A stretch of 50,875 nt of DNA from Candidatus Aquidulcis sp. GTDB taxonomy: Bacteria; Chloroflexota; Anaerolineae; UBA4142. The translations under genes and the position numbers were made by a program. The notes under the pieces were generated by a model. The model saw only the letters and a program-made list of their open reading frames with translations, searched no databases and was not told where the DNA came from. This document shows, in pieces, positions 16,726-23,830 of the stretch (within the stretch, counting starts at the first letter, position 1; the number at the start of each line of letters is the position of its first letter). Location of the stretch: positions 1 to 50,875 of the forward strand of contig DYJA01000043.1 of assembly GCA_020723345.1 (NCBI GenBank), written 5' to 3'.

Positions 16726-16783
16726 TGATGCGTGGCGCGTGTCCCGTGAGTCGCGTATCACGCATCACGTTTTGTACAGGACA

Positions 16784-17578
16784 ATGGGACACATCAAGGG
16801 ATTTATTTTCGATCTCGACGGTACGGTGTATCTGAGCGATCACGCGTTGCCCGGCGCGGTGGAAACGATTGCCGAAATTCGCGCGCGCGGACTCAAATGC
16901 GTTTTCATTTCCAACAAACCGCTCGAACCGGGCAGCGCGTACGCGGCGAAATTGACGCGGCTCGGCATTCCCGCGACGCCGGAGGATGTGATCACGTCGG
17001 CGCGCGTACTGCTCGCGTATTTTCAGCGCCACGCGCCGGACGCGCGCATCTTCGTCATCGGCGAGCCGCCTTTGTGGGAAGAGATGCGCGCGGCGCGTTT
17101 GCGCTTGACCGAAGACCCGGCGCAAATCGAGTACGTCGTCGCCGCGTTCGACCGCACATTCGACTATCGCAAATGGAACATCGCGTTCCAGGCGATCAAG
17201 TTTCACGGCGCGCATTTCGTCGCGACGAACGCGGACAAATCGTGTCCCGTTGACGGCGGCGAGATTCCAGATTGCGCGGGCATCATCGCCGCGCTGGAAG
17301 CGACGACCGGCAGACAAGTGGAATTCGTCGCGGGCAAACCATCGCCGCTGATCATTCAGACCGGCGTCGAGCAGATGGGTGTGCGCGTCGAGGAATGTCT
17401 CGTCGTCGGCGACCGCCTGGAAACGGATATGGTGATGGGACGCGCGGCGGGCGCGCGCACCGCGCTCGTGCTGACCGGCGTGACCAAACGCGAACATCTC
17501 GCGCACGCCGCGGCGCAGCCGGATTACGTTTTGGAAAATATCGGCGAGATTCAGCGTGTGATATTAGGCAATCAGTGA
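16784..17578 (+). CDS. HAD-IIA family sugar-phosphate phosphatase (NagD/AraL-like)
   Basis: This 264-residue protein has the catalytic FIFDLDGTVYLS (nucleophile Asp plus Asp+2), motif II at VFISNKP, the C2-type cap characteristic of HAD-IIA, and motif IV at CLVVGDRLETDMVMG. Conserved VAGKPSPLII supplies the motif III Lys. HAD-IIA enzymes dephosphorylate small phosphates such as glycerol phosphate, sugar phosphates or p-nitrophenyl phosphate. The position behind a UgpA/E-like transporter hints at a glycerol-phosphate or sugar-phosphate substrate (inference). ATG 16784 is chosen because FIFDLDG must lie near the N-terminus. Confidence 0.9.
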   Translation: MGHIKGFIFDLDGTVYLSDHALPGAVETIAEIRARGLKCVFISNKPLEPGSAYAAKLTRLGIPATPEDVITSARVLLAYFQRHAPDARIFVIGEPPLWEEMRAARLRLTEDPAQIEYVVAAFDRTFDYRKWNIAFQAIKFHGAHFVATNADKSCPVDGGEIPDCAGIIAALEATTGRQVEFVAGKPSPLIIQTGVEQMGVRVEECLVVGDRLETDMVMGRAAGARTALVLTGVTKREHLAHAAAQPDYVLENIGEIQRVILGNQ

Positions 17579-17674
17579 ATCAGTCAATCGGTCAATCGGT
17601 CAATCGGTCAATCGGTCAATCAGTGGGTCAGTTCCTGATTGCCTGATTGCCTGATTGCCTGATTGCCTGATTAC
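17573..17674. repeat. two 8-bp tandem arrays
   Basis: An array of TCAATCGG units (about five, 17584-17620) is followed by an array of CTGATTGC units (about five, 17635-17673). The second array is partly the inverse complement of GGCAATCAG at 17566-17574, so the region can form long hairpins. The arrays fill the space between two convergent genes. Confidence 0.85.
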
Positions 17675-18993
17675 GGGTTCCCTCTCCCAACCTCTAGCAT
17701 TTCGCGCCACACATTTAACGCCTCCTCGTTGACACGCCGCGCGCGCGCTTGCAATTCGCGCGCGCGTGTCGCGTCTGCCGACGGCGGCGTGAAACGGCGC
17801 GCGAGCAGACACGCGAACCACTCGCGCGTCAGCGTGTCCTGCGCGTTTCTGTACTCTTCCGATTGCGCCAACGTCCGGCGATACGCTTGGCGCACGAATT
17901 CCGCGCGCGCGTCGGCAAGTGTGTACGGAATTTGCCACGTGGTGTCATCGCATCTTCCTTCATCGCGCAGACGATTGGCGAGCGGCGTGCCGGGATAAAT
18001 TTCGACTTGGCGAAAATCGAACGCGGTCGAACAATTCGGCAAAACGCTTTGCAGAAAATCAACCTCGGCGCGCATTGTTTCCAGCGTACTCCACGGATGA
18101 ATGATCAGTGCGCGAAAATCCGCGACGATGCCGAGCGCGTCCAGCATCGCGAGCGCGTCCGCGTTTTGTCGCGCGGTGACGCGCTTGTTGTACAAATCGA
18201 GCGTCGCTTGGTCGCCCGACTCGATGCCGGTGTACACGCGCAGCAGTCCGATTTCGCGCAGTTGGCGGAAAAGCGTTTCGTCCACGTCGTCGGCGCGGCA
18301 TTTGATCGTGAACGCGATTTGCAAATCGCGGCGCGCGAGTTCGTCCGCGAACGCGGCGACGCGTTCTCCGCGCGCGAGTCGCGGCGGCAAAAACTGTTCG
18401 TCGTCGAAAAGAAACAGGCGTGCGCCTTGCCGGTGCAGCGATTCGATTTCGTCGATGAGATGCGCGATGCCGCGCGGGCGGTACGGCGCGCCGTACGCGC
18501 GATAAAACGCGCTGGGGAGACAAAACGCGCACGCGTGATAACAACCACAACTCGCTACGACGGTCGCGAACCCGTAACCCAGGTACGACGCGATGCCGTC
18601 GTCGCGCGCGGGGAAGGGAAGGGAATCGAGATTAGAGATTAGAGATTGGCAGGAAATTGAATCGAGCGCGGGACACGCGGCGCGCAGTTCGGCGGCGGCG
18701 AGCGCGGGCAAATGTCCGGTGAGCGCGAGGTGCGCATGCGGACACGCGGCGCGCAGCGCAGTCATCAGCGCGAGGATTTCGTCCGCGCGGTCGGCAAAGA
18801 GAATCGACGCGACGATCAGGCGCGGCAGCGCGCGCTTGGCGAGCGCGACAATCGCGTCCGCGCCGTCGTTCAGGTCGACGAGATGCGCGCGCAAACCGTC
18901 GCGCCGCAAGATCGCGGCGAGATAGCGCGCCGGTAGTTTTTGCTGACCCAGGTCTTCGACGATCAGCGCGTCAACAGACGACGACGGTTCCAT
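17671..18993 (-). CDS. B12-binding-type radical SAM protein (A)
   Basis: The N-terminal half resembles a cobalamin-binding Rossmann domain (DALIVEDLGQQKLPARYLAAI ending in RLIVASILFADRADEILALM). The SAM cluster CGCYHACAFC (C-x3-C-x2-C) follows near residue 150. The C-terminal barrel shows LFLFDDEQFLPP, FTIKCRADDVDETLFRQL, VYTGIESGDQATLDLYNK and ALIIHPWSTLE, as in B12-radical SAM methyltransferase-like enzymes. The domain layout is shared with the gene at 19910-21475, so they are paralogues. Its start (ATG 18993) overlaps the 3' end of the CDP-repeat gene by 23 bases. By family it could methylate or otherwise modify an unreactive carbon; the substrate is unknown. Confidence 0.85.
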   Translation of the reverse strand: MEPSSSVDALIVEDLGQQKLPARYLAAILRRDGLRAHLVDLNDGADAIVALAKRALPRLIVASILFADRADEILALMTALRAACPHAHLALTGHLPALAAAELRAACPALDSISCQSLISNLDSLPFPARDDGIASYLGYGFATVVASCGCYHACAFCLPSAFYRAYGAPYRPRGIAHLIDEIESLHRQGARLFLFDDEQFLPPRLARGERVAAFADELARRDLQIAFTIKCRADDVDETLFRQLREIGLLRVYTGIESGDQATLDLYNKRVTARQNADALAMLDALGIVADFRALIIHPWSTLETMRAEVDFLQSVLPNCSTAFDFRQVEIYPGTPLANRLRDEGRCDDTTWQIPYTLADARAEFVRQAYRRTLAQSEEYRNAQDTLTREWFACLLARRFTPPSADATRARELQARARRVNEEALNVWREMLEVGRGNP

Positions 18994-19873
18994 CTTCGGT
19001 GACTGCGAGCGTGAGCGCGTCGACGGCAAGCCCCTCCGCGCCCCAGTCCGCGACGAGTTGCACGAGGTAACGCCCCGGCTCGGTTGGCGGAACCCAGGAC
19101 ACGTGATCGGCTTGCTCGATCAGTTTTCCGCCGGACGCGCTCCAGCGATAGCGCGCGTCCGCCCAGGGCGAATCGGCTTGGAACGTCAAGTCGTCATGCC
19201 AAACAATATCCACGAATCGAATTTCGGCGAGCGGCAAGGGAGAAGGCGGTGCAAGTTCAACCCATTCGATATTCGCGACGTCGAACTGTTTGAGTTGCAA
19301 TGGCAGCGCGCTATTCTTGTCACCGCCAACGATGAGTGTGTATGCCCCCGGCTCCGGGACGCGCACGAAAAACGAACCGTTGCGCGCCGTTGTGGCGTCA
19401 ATGATTGTCCCGGCTGATTGCACCGTGATCTTTACTTCGCCCAGCGGCTGCCCTTGCGCGTCGAAAACGTTGCCGCGCACTGCCGCGCCTTTCAACGTCG
19501 TGTCGGTTGACATTTGCAAAGCGCGCAATTGAAAGCGGCGTTGCATAGCCGGTGTGGCGGTTGCAGGTGTGCTCGTGCGCGGCGGTGGCGGCGGATCGCA
19601 AATCACCGGCGATCTGGTTGGCGTGACGCGCGGGGGCGGCGCGGGATCACAAATGACTGGCGTTCGCGGGCGCGCTGGCGTCAGTGACGGCGGCGGCGCG
19701 GGATCGCAGATGATCGGACTGGGCGGCGGTAACGGCGTGAAGGTGCGCGGCGGCGGAGGTGGATCGCAAATCAGCGGCGGACAACAACGCGTCGTCGCCG
19801 AACTGCCAGACACTACCAGCAAAGCCAGGATTGCTCTTTGCGTCTCTTTGGAAAGTTTGTGCCAGGGGAGCAT
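18971..19873 (-). CDS. exported protein with four Cys-Asp-Pro repeats and a CarboxypepD_reg-like domain
   Basis: ATG 19873 is chosen because AAGGAG lies six bases upstream. After a short N-terminus with a weak hydrophobic stretch (ILALLVVSGSSATT) come four repeats built on (L/V/I)ICDP(P/A)PPP(R/S) separated by Thr/Pro spacers, at about residues 32-105. A carboxypeptidase-regulatory-like beta domain follows (VRGNVFDAQGQPLGEVKITV ending ARNGSFFVRVPEPGAYTLIV), then a C-terminal Ig-like region (ADARYRWSASGGKLIEQ, PGRYLVQLVADWG). The protein ends in a lone Cys. Each repeat carries exactly one Cys-Asp. It sits between two B12-radical SAM genes in one operon, so the repeats may be their substrate (inference). 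Confidence 0.75.
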   Translation of the reverse strand: MLPWHKLSKETQRAILALLVVSGSSATTRCCPPLICDPPPPPRTFTPLPPPSPIICDPAPPPSLTPARPRTPVICDPAPPPRVTPTRSPVICDPPPPPRTSTPATATPAMQRRFQLRALQMSTDTTLKGAAVRGNVFDAQGQPLGEVKITVQSAGTIIDATTARNGSFFVRVPEPGAYTLIVGGDKNSALPLQLKQFDVANIEWVELAPPSPLPLAEIRFVDIVWHDDLTFQADSPWADARYRWSASGGKLIEQADHVSWVPPTEPGRYLVQLVADWGAEGLAVDALTLAVTEDGTVVVC

Positions 19874-19888
19874 GGGCATCTCCTTGTT

Positions 19889-19910
19889 GGACAAATTTGC
19901 AAATTTGTCC
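19889..19910. repeat. 22-bp perfect palindrome
   Basis: GGACAAATTTG faces CAAATTTGTCC without a spacer. The palindrome ends at the stop codon of the upstream radical SAM gene and precedes the start of the CDP-repeat gene. A relative (GGTTTGCAAATTTGCCCC) occurs at about 48182-48199, so it is a dispersed element and may also act as an RNA hairpin within the operon. Confidence 0.75.
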
Positions 19911-21475
19911 TACGTTTCAAGACTCATCGTCATTTGATCTCGCCACTTTTCCAATTCCAACTGCGCGCCCACGTCAAACAAATTGACGCGGTTCGCCCAC
20001 GCGGCGACTTGATCATTCACGCGGTTCGCGTCGTAAATATTTTCGCGCAGCGTAAAGTCGAGCATTTCGGCAAGCGTCGCGAGCGAATGATTGTTCACGC
20101 GCGCGACGAGATCGCGCAAGCGCGCGATGAGTTTTGGATCGACGCGATCGCGCATCCGATATTTGTACATCGTCACTTCGTAGCACGCGAGCGAACATTG
20201 CTTGCCGATTCCGGTGTTGTCGTAGTGCCGGTGCCGCAGCGCGGCGAACATCATCCGAAACAACAACTCGACGCGCGGATCGGCAATTGTATAATTCCAC
20301 GCGAGATAATCGCCGGTGAGACGTCCTTCGCGCGTCAAGCGTTCCAACATCGGCGTGCCGGCGTACACTTCCATCCGCCCGAAACTGAGCGGCGCTTGAC
20401 CGTCGCCCGCCATCGCGCGGAAAAAATCGAGGTTCGCGCGCACGTCTTCGATTGTGCTGTCCGGATCGAAAAAGATCAAGCCGAAATCCGCGAGCATCCC
20501 GACGCGATGGAGCGTTTCGAGCGCGCGCTGATTCTGCGCGACCGTCGTTTTCTTATTGAGCGTTCGCAAACTGTGATCGGAGCCAGATTCAACGCCGACG
20601 TACGCGCGCGTCACGCCGAGATCGAGCAAGCGGCGAAAAAGATTTTCGTCAATGTCGTCGGCGCGGCACTTTATGCTCATTATCAAATCGAGTTTGCGCC
20701 GCGCGAGTTCGCGTTCCAAATCATCAATGCGTTTGACGCGCGCGTCGCCGGGCGGAAACCACTCGTCGTCGTTGAAAATGAAAAAGCGGACGCCGGATTG
20801 GAGGTACAGCGTTTCCATTTCGTCCACGAGGTTTGGCACGCTGCGAAAACGCTGGAGCGCGCCGCGACTGCCGCCGTAAAACGCGCGGATGCTGCAAAAC
20901 GCGCAATCGCGATAACAGCCGCGACTGCCGACGATGGGCGACACGCCGATGCCGAGATGTTGCTGCGGCGGCGTATCGCGCGAGGGAAAAGGGAGCGCGT
21001 CGAGATCGGGAATGAGCGGACGCGGCGCGTTGTCGATCACGCGACCATCACGCCGAAACGACAGACCCAGGATCCGATCCCAGGTCTCCGGCGCGTCGAG
21101 TTGCTGCACGAGTTCGAGGAGCGTCAATTCACCTTCGCCGCGCACGACGGAATCGAGCGCGGGATAATCGCACAAGAGTTCGCGCGCGGTGAACGTCGCA
21201 AAGTGTCCGCCGGTCGTGATGTGCGTGCGGGGAAGGACGCGGCGCAGTTCGTCGGCGAGCGCGAGGAATTCCGGCGCGCGATACTGAAAGATGATCGAAA
21301 GTCCAACGAGGCGCGGCTGGACGATCTGGGCGCGTTGCACCACCGCGTCCATTTCGTCCGCCGTACTGAACGGCGCGATCTCGACGGTGAAGCCGTGTTG
21401 CCGCAGCACCGCCGCGAGGTAACGCGTGCTCAGGTTTTCCAGTTCTTCCGCGCCGACGAGCAGAACGTCGAGCAT
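19910..21475 (-). CDS. B12-binding-type radical SAM protein (B)
   Basis: This 521-residue protein has an N-terminal cobalamin-binding-like domain (LVGAEELENLSTRYLAAVL, VGLSIIFQYRAPEFLALA, THITTGGHFATF). The cluster GSRGCYRDCAFCSIRAFYGG follows near residue 210. Barrel motifs are FFIFNDDEWFPP, MSIKCRADDIDENLFRRL, AYVGVESGSDHSLRTLNK and GLIFFDPDSTIEDVRANLDF. It is longer than its paralogue at 17671-18993 because of an extra C-terminal region (RDRVDPKLIARLRDLVARVN). AGGAG precedes ATG 21475. It is the first gene of a three-gene minus-strand operon with the CDP-repeat protein. Confidence 0.88.
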   Translation of the reverse strand: MLDVLLVGAEELENLSTRYLAAVLRQHGFTVEIAPFSTADEMDAVVQRAQIVQPRLVGLSIIFQYRAPEFLALADELRRVLPRTHITTGGHFATFTARELLCDYPALDSVVRGEGELTLLELVQQLDAPETWDRILGLSFRRDGRVIDNAPRPLIPDLDALPFPSRDTPPQQHLGIGVSPIVGSRGCYRDCAFCSIRAFYGGSRGALQRFRSVPNLVDEMETLYLQSGVRFFIFNDDEWFPPGDARVKRIDDLERELARRKLDLIMSIKCRADDIDENLFRRLLDLGVTRAYVGVESGSDHSLRTLNKKTTVAQNQRALETLHRVGMLADFGLIFFDPDSTIEDVRANLDFFRAMAGDGQAPLSFGRMEVYAGTPMLERLTREGRLTGDYLAWNYTIADPRVELLFRMMFAALRHRHYDNTGIGKQCSLACYEVTMYKYRMRDRVDPKLIARLRDLVARVNNHSLATLAEMLDFTLRENIYDANRVNDQVAAWANRVNLFDVGAQLELEKWRDQMTMSLET

Positions 21476-21509
21476 CGTTGCTCCTGTGGTGAAGATTAGA
21501 GATTGGAGA

Positions 21510-21538
21510 TTGCCAAGCGTTTTGTTGTGTGGTAGAAT
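21510..21538 (+). promoter_or_regulatory. promoter TTGCCA-17-TAGAAT
   Basis: TTGCCA (21510-21515) and TAGAAT (21533-21538) with a 17-base spacer lie 22 bases before the MNT gene start and should drive the MNT-HEPN pair. Confidence 0.65.
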
Positions 21539-21560
21539 TGAGTCACAAAAGGAAATACAA

Positions 21561-22076
21561 ATGTCTCGTATTCAAATGTCCGAATCAGGAATGGCGATTG
21601 GTCGTCGGACCTTTCTCAATGAAGCGGTTGCCCGATTGCGTGATGCGCTTGGTGAAAATTTAATCGGCATTGTGTTATACGGTTCGTACGCGCGGGGCGA
21701 GGCGCGCCCGGAGAGCGACGTTGATCTGCTCGTCATCGCGCGGGGCTTGCCTGAGAAATGGTACGATCGCCAAATCTATTTGCACCACCCGCTGAAAGGC
21801 ATCGCGGATGCGCCGCCGATTCTCGCGCTGGGCAAGCTCCCCGAAGAATTCGAGAAGCATTTTCCCTCCCTCTATCTGGACATCGGTCTGGATGGAGTGA
21901 TATTGTACGACAAGGACGATTATACCGCACGTAAACTCGAACGCATCCGCGAAATCATCAAGGAATCGGGACTAGTGCGCGAACGTCTTGACGAGAACAA
22001 TATGTTCTGGGATTGGACGCGCGCGCCGCGGCAACATTGGGAGATCACCTGGGAGGGCTATCGTGAACTCGCGTGA
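21561..22076 (+). CDS. MNT-type nucleotidyltransferase (antitoxin of HEPN-MNT pair)
   Basis: This 171-residue minimal nucleotidyltransferase has the helix AVARLRDALGENLIGIVLYG and the catalytic GSYARGEARPESDVDLLVI (GS, then D-x-D). Beyond the core it has an extension with LALGKLPEEFEKHFPSLYLD. In HEPN-MNT toxin-antitoxin systems the MNT protein AMPylates a Tyr of the HEPN RNase and so silences it. ATG 21561 follows AAAGGAAATACAA. The stop overlaps the start of the HEPN gene, the usual translational coupling. Confidence 0.85.
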   Translation: MSRIQMSESGMAIGRRTFLNEAVARLRDALGENLIGIVLYGSYARGEARPESDVDLLVIARGLPEKWYDRQIYLHHPLKGIADAPPILALGKLPEEFEKHFPSLYLDIGLDGVILYDKDDYTARKLERIREIIKESGLVRERLDENNMFWDWTRAPRQHWEITWEGYRELA

Positions 22077-22497
22077 CGATGCCGCGTTTCGGCTTGATCT
22101 TGCCCAGGGTTATCTCACTCGCGCCGAGAGCGATGCGCGCGAGAAAAGATGGGACAGTTGCCTGGCGAACGCGCAGCAGGCGGTGGAAAACGCAGGCAAA
22201 TCCATCTTGGCGCATTTTCGTCCAACTCCTCAGGCGCATGATGTAATCGAGCCGCTTGAAAAACTGCTCAAACTTGACGGTGTGCCGCAGATGATCAAAC
22301 AACGATTGGCATCCGCGCTCGATGATTTTCGCAATATGGGAATGAAGACGCACGTTCGTGCGACCTATGGCGACGAGAGTACGCATACTCCGCCGTGGAA
22401 ACTCATTCGAGAGCAGGAAGCCCTGGGCGGTCTCGCCAAGGCGCAGCGCACGGTGACGCTTGCAGAAACGATCTTTGCGGAGATGACAAAAGGATGA
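22063..22497 (+). CDS. HEPN-domain protein (candidate RNase toxin)
   Basis: This 144-residue all-helical HEPN domain shows DLAQGYLTRAESDAREKRWD, then ANAQQAVENAGKSILAHF, then DDFRNMGMKTHVRATYGDES. The sequence RNMGMKTH is an R-x6-H catalytic motif of HEPN RNases. A Tyr five residues after the His (HVRATY) is well placed to be the AMPylation target of the partner. The start is GTG 22063, with GGGAGGG upstream and 14 bases of overlap with the MNT gene. A terminator follows. Confidence 0.85.
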   Translation: MNSRDDAAFRLDLAQGYLTRAESDAREKRWDSCLANAQQAVENAGKSILAHFRPTPQAHDVIEPLEKLLKLDGVPQMIKQRLASALDDFRNMGMKTHVRATYGDESTHTPPWKLIREQEALGGLAKAQRTVTLAETIFAEMTKG

Positions 22498-22525
22498 CGC
22501 AGGGACTAGCGCATCCACCGATGCA

Positions 22526-22562
22526 GACCTTCGAGGTTTTCCAAAATCTCGAAGGTCTTTTG
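22526..22562. terminator. bidirectional intrinsic terminator
   Basis: GACCTTCGAG (22526-22535) pairs with CTCGAAGGTC (22548-22557), followed by TTTTG. It lies between the convergent HEPN and yjbQ genes and can serve both. Confidence 0.75.
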
Positions 22563-22572
22563 TTTCCGCAAG

Positions 22573-22989
22573 TCATTCTCCCATCACTTGAACAACTAAT
22601 GTCCGCGTCCGCGGACTCGTATCGAAATCGCAAAAGACGATCTGCTGCCACGTTCCCAGCGTCAGCGCGCCGCCGACGAACGGCACCGTCAGCGACGGAC
22701 CGATCAGCGCGGCGCGAATGTGCGAATGTCCGTTGTCGTCGTGCCAGCGCGCGTGATGCCGATAGTCGCGCTCCGGCGGCGTGATCTCGTCGAGCACTTG
22801 CTTCAGATCCGCGATCACGCCGGACTCGTACTCTATCGTCGTCAAGCCGCCGGTCGAGCCGGGACAAAAAATCGTGACGATGCCCGCCGCGAGTTTCGAT
22901 TCTTTCACCGCGCGCGCGACCTCGTCGGTGATATTTTGCACGTCGTACCCGCCGCGCGCGCGGACGTGCAGTTCGCGGGTAATGACCAT
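22573..22989 (-). CDS. yjbQ: YjbQ family (UPF0047) protein
   Basis: This 138-residue protein is a complete YjbQ: VQNITDEVARAVKESKLAAG, VTIFCPGSTGGLTTIEYESG, then RDYRHHARWHDDNGHSHIRA, SLTVPFVGGALTLGTWQQIV and a final CDFDTSPRTRTLVVQVMGE. The conserved His residues and GTWQ...DFD are intact. Members have weak thiamine-phosphate synthase activity in vitro; the cellular role is not established. AGAGGA lies upstream of ATG 22989. It is downstream of the zinc-ribbon thioredoxin-like gene on the same strand. Confidence 0.92.
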   Translation of the reverse strand: MVITRELHVRARGGYDVQNITDEVARAVKESKLAAGIVTIFCPGSTGGLTTIEYESGVIADLKQVLDEITPPERDYRHHARWHDDNGHSHIRAALIGPSLTVPFVGGALTLGTWQQIVFCDFDTSPRTRTLVVQVMGE

Positions 22990-23015
22990 CGCAAATCCTC
23001 TTTAACTCGCCACCC

Positions 23016-23798
23016 TCAGTAGATCAACTGCGCGCGCGTATCCATGTCTTTGCGCGACATCGAGCCGACGCGAATCGCGCGGATCACCCCGAGGCGGTCA
23101 ATGAAAAAACTCGTTGGAAAAGCGCGAATGTTGTACTGTTTGTTCACGCGATTTTCCTCGTCCCACAAGATCGGAAAGCGGAGTCCTTGCTTTTGAACGA
23201 ACGATTCCGCGCCGGCGCGATCTTTGTCGCCGGTGTTGACCGCCAACACAATCAGTCCTTGTCGCGACGACGCGTCCAAGTAGAGCGCGTTCAAATCGGA
23301 CATTTCATTCCGGCAAGGTCCGCACCACGATGCCCAAAAATTCACGACGATCGGTTTGCCGCGCAGTCCGGTCAAACTCATCGTGCGCCCATTCGAATCG
23401 CGCAAAGCAAAGTCGGGCGCGATCTGTCCGAGTTTGACGCCGACGGTCGGCGTTGCGTTGGTGGGAATTTCGGTGAGTTGTTCGTCTTGCGCTAGATCGC
23501 TGGGGAAAAGAATCAAGAGGATCGCAAAGACGCACACGCACAAGGACAACAATCCCAGGATGCCGACGCAACCGATCGCGCACGTCCGCGTGAAATTGCG
23601 TTTGGGTTTCTCAAACGGATAGCCGCAATGCGTGCAGATTTGCGCGAACGTAAAATTGTCGGCGCTGCACTTGGGGCAGCGCTTGTACTCAACCGCCGCC
23701 GGAGCGGCGAATCCTGGGTTCAATCGCCCGCAGCGTGGACAAAACCGCGCACCTTCGTCAACGGTATTGCCGCAATTTGAGCACATTTGAATCGGCAT
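23016..23798 (-). CDS. zinc-ribbon, membrane-anchored TlpA/ResA-like thioredoxin
   Basis: This 260-residue protein begins with two zinc ribbons (CSNCG...CPRCG and CPKC...CTHCG, residues 5-60). A membrane helix follows (IGCVGILGLLSLCVCVFAIL, about 75-100), then a TlpA-like domain: APDFALRDSNGRTMSLTGL, then FWASWCGPCRNEMSDL with the redox CxxC, and a cis-Pro near AFPTSFFID. The helix places the zinc ribbons inside and the thioredoxin outside, where it could reduce disulfides or haem apoproteins. ATG 23798 is chosen because the zinc ribbon starts at residue 6 and GGTGG precedes it. Confidence 0.88.
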   Translation of the reverse strand: MPIQMCSNCGNTVDEGARFCPRCGRLNPGFAAPAAVEYKRCPKCSADNFTFAQICTHCGYPFEKPKRNFTRTCAIGCVGILGLLSLCVCVFAILLILFPSDLAQDEQLTEIPTNATPTVGVKLGQIAPDFALRDSNGRTMSLTGLRGKPIVVNFWASWCGPCRNEMSDLNALYLDASSRQGLIVLAVNTGDKDRAGAESFVQKQGLRFPILWDEENRVNKQYNIRAFPTSFFIDRLGVIRAIRVGSMSRKDMDTRAQLIY

Positions 23799-23830
23799 CG
23801 TCGCCACCTGTTGTCCTGATCGCGCAATCG

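Noticed and set aside
17573-17674. Regular repeats, possible CRISPR array
   Set aside because: Units are 8 bp without spacers, and no cas genes are in the window.
19838-21499. Long plus-strand open frame opposite the radical SAM gene
   Set aside because: The minus-strand frame has the full radical SAM motif set; the plus-strand product is low-complexity antisense sequence typical of G+C-rich DNA.
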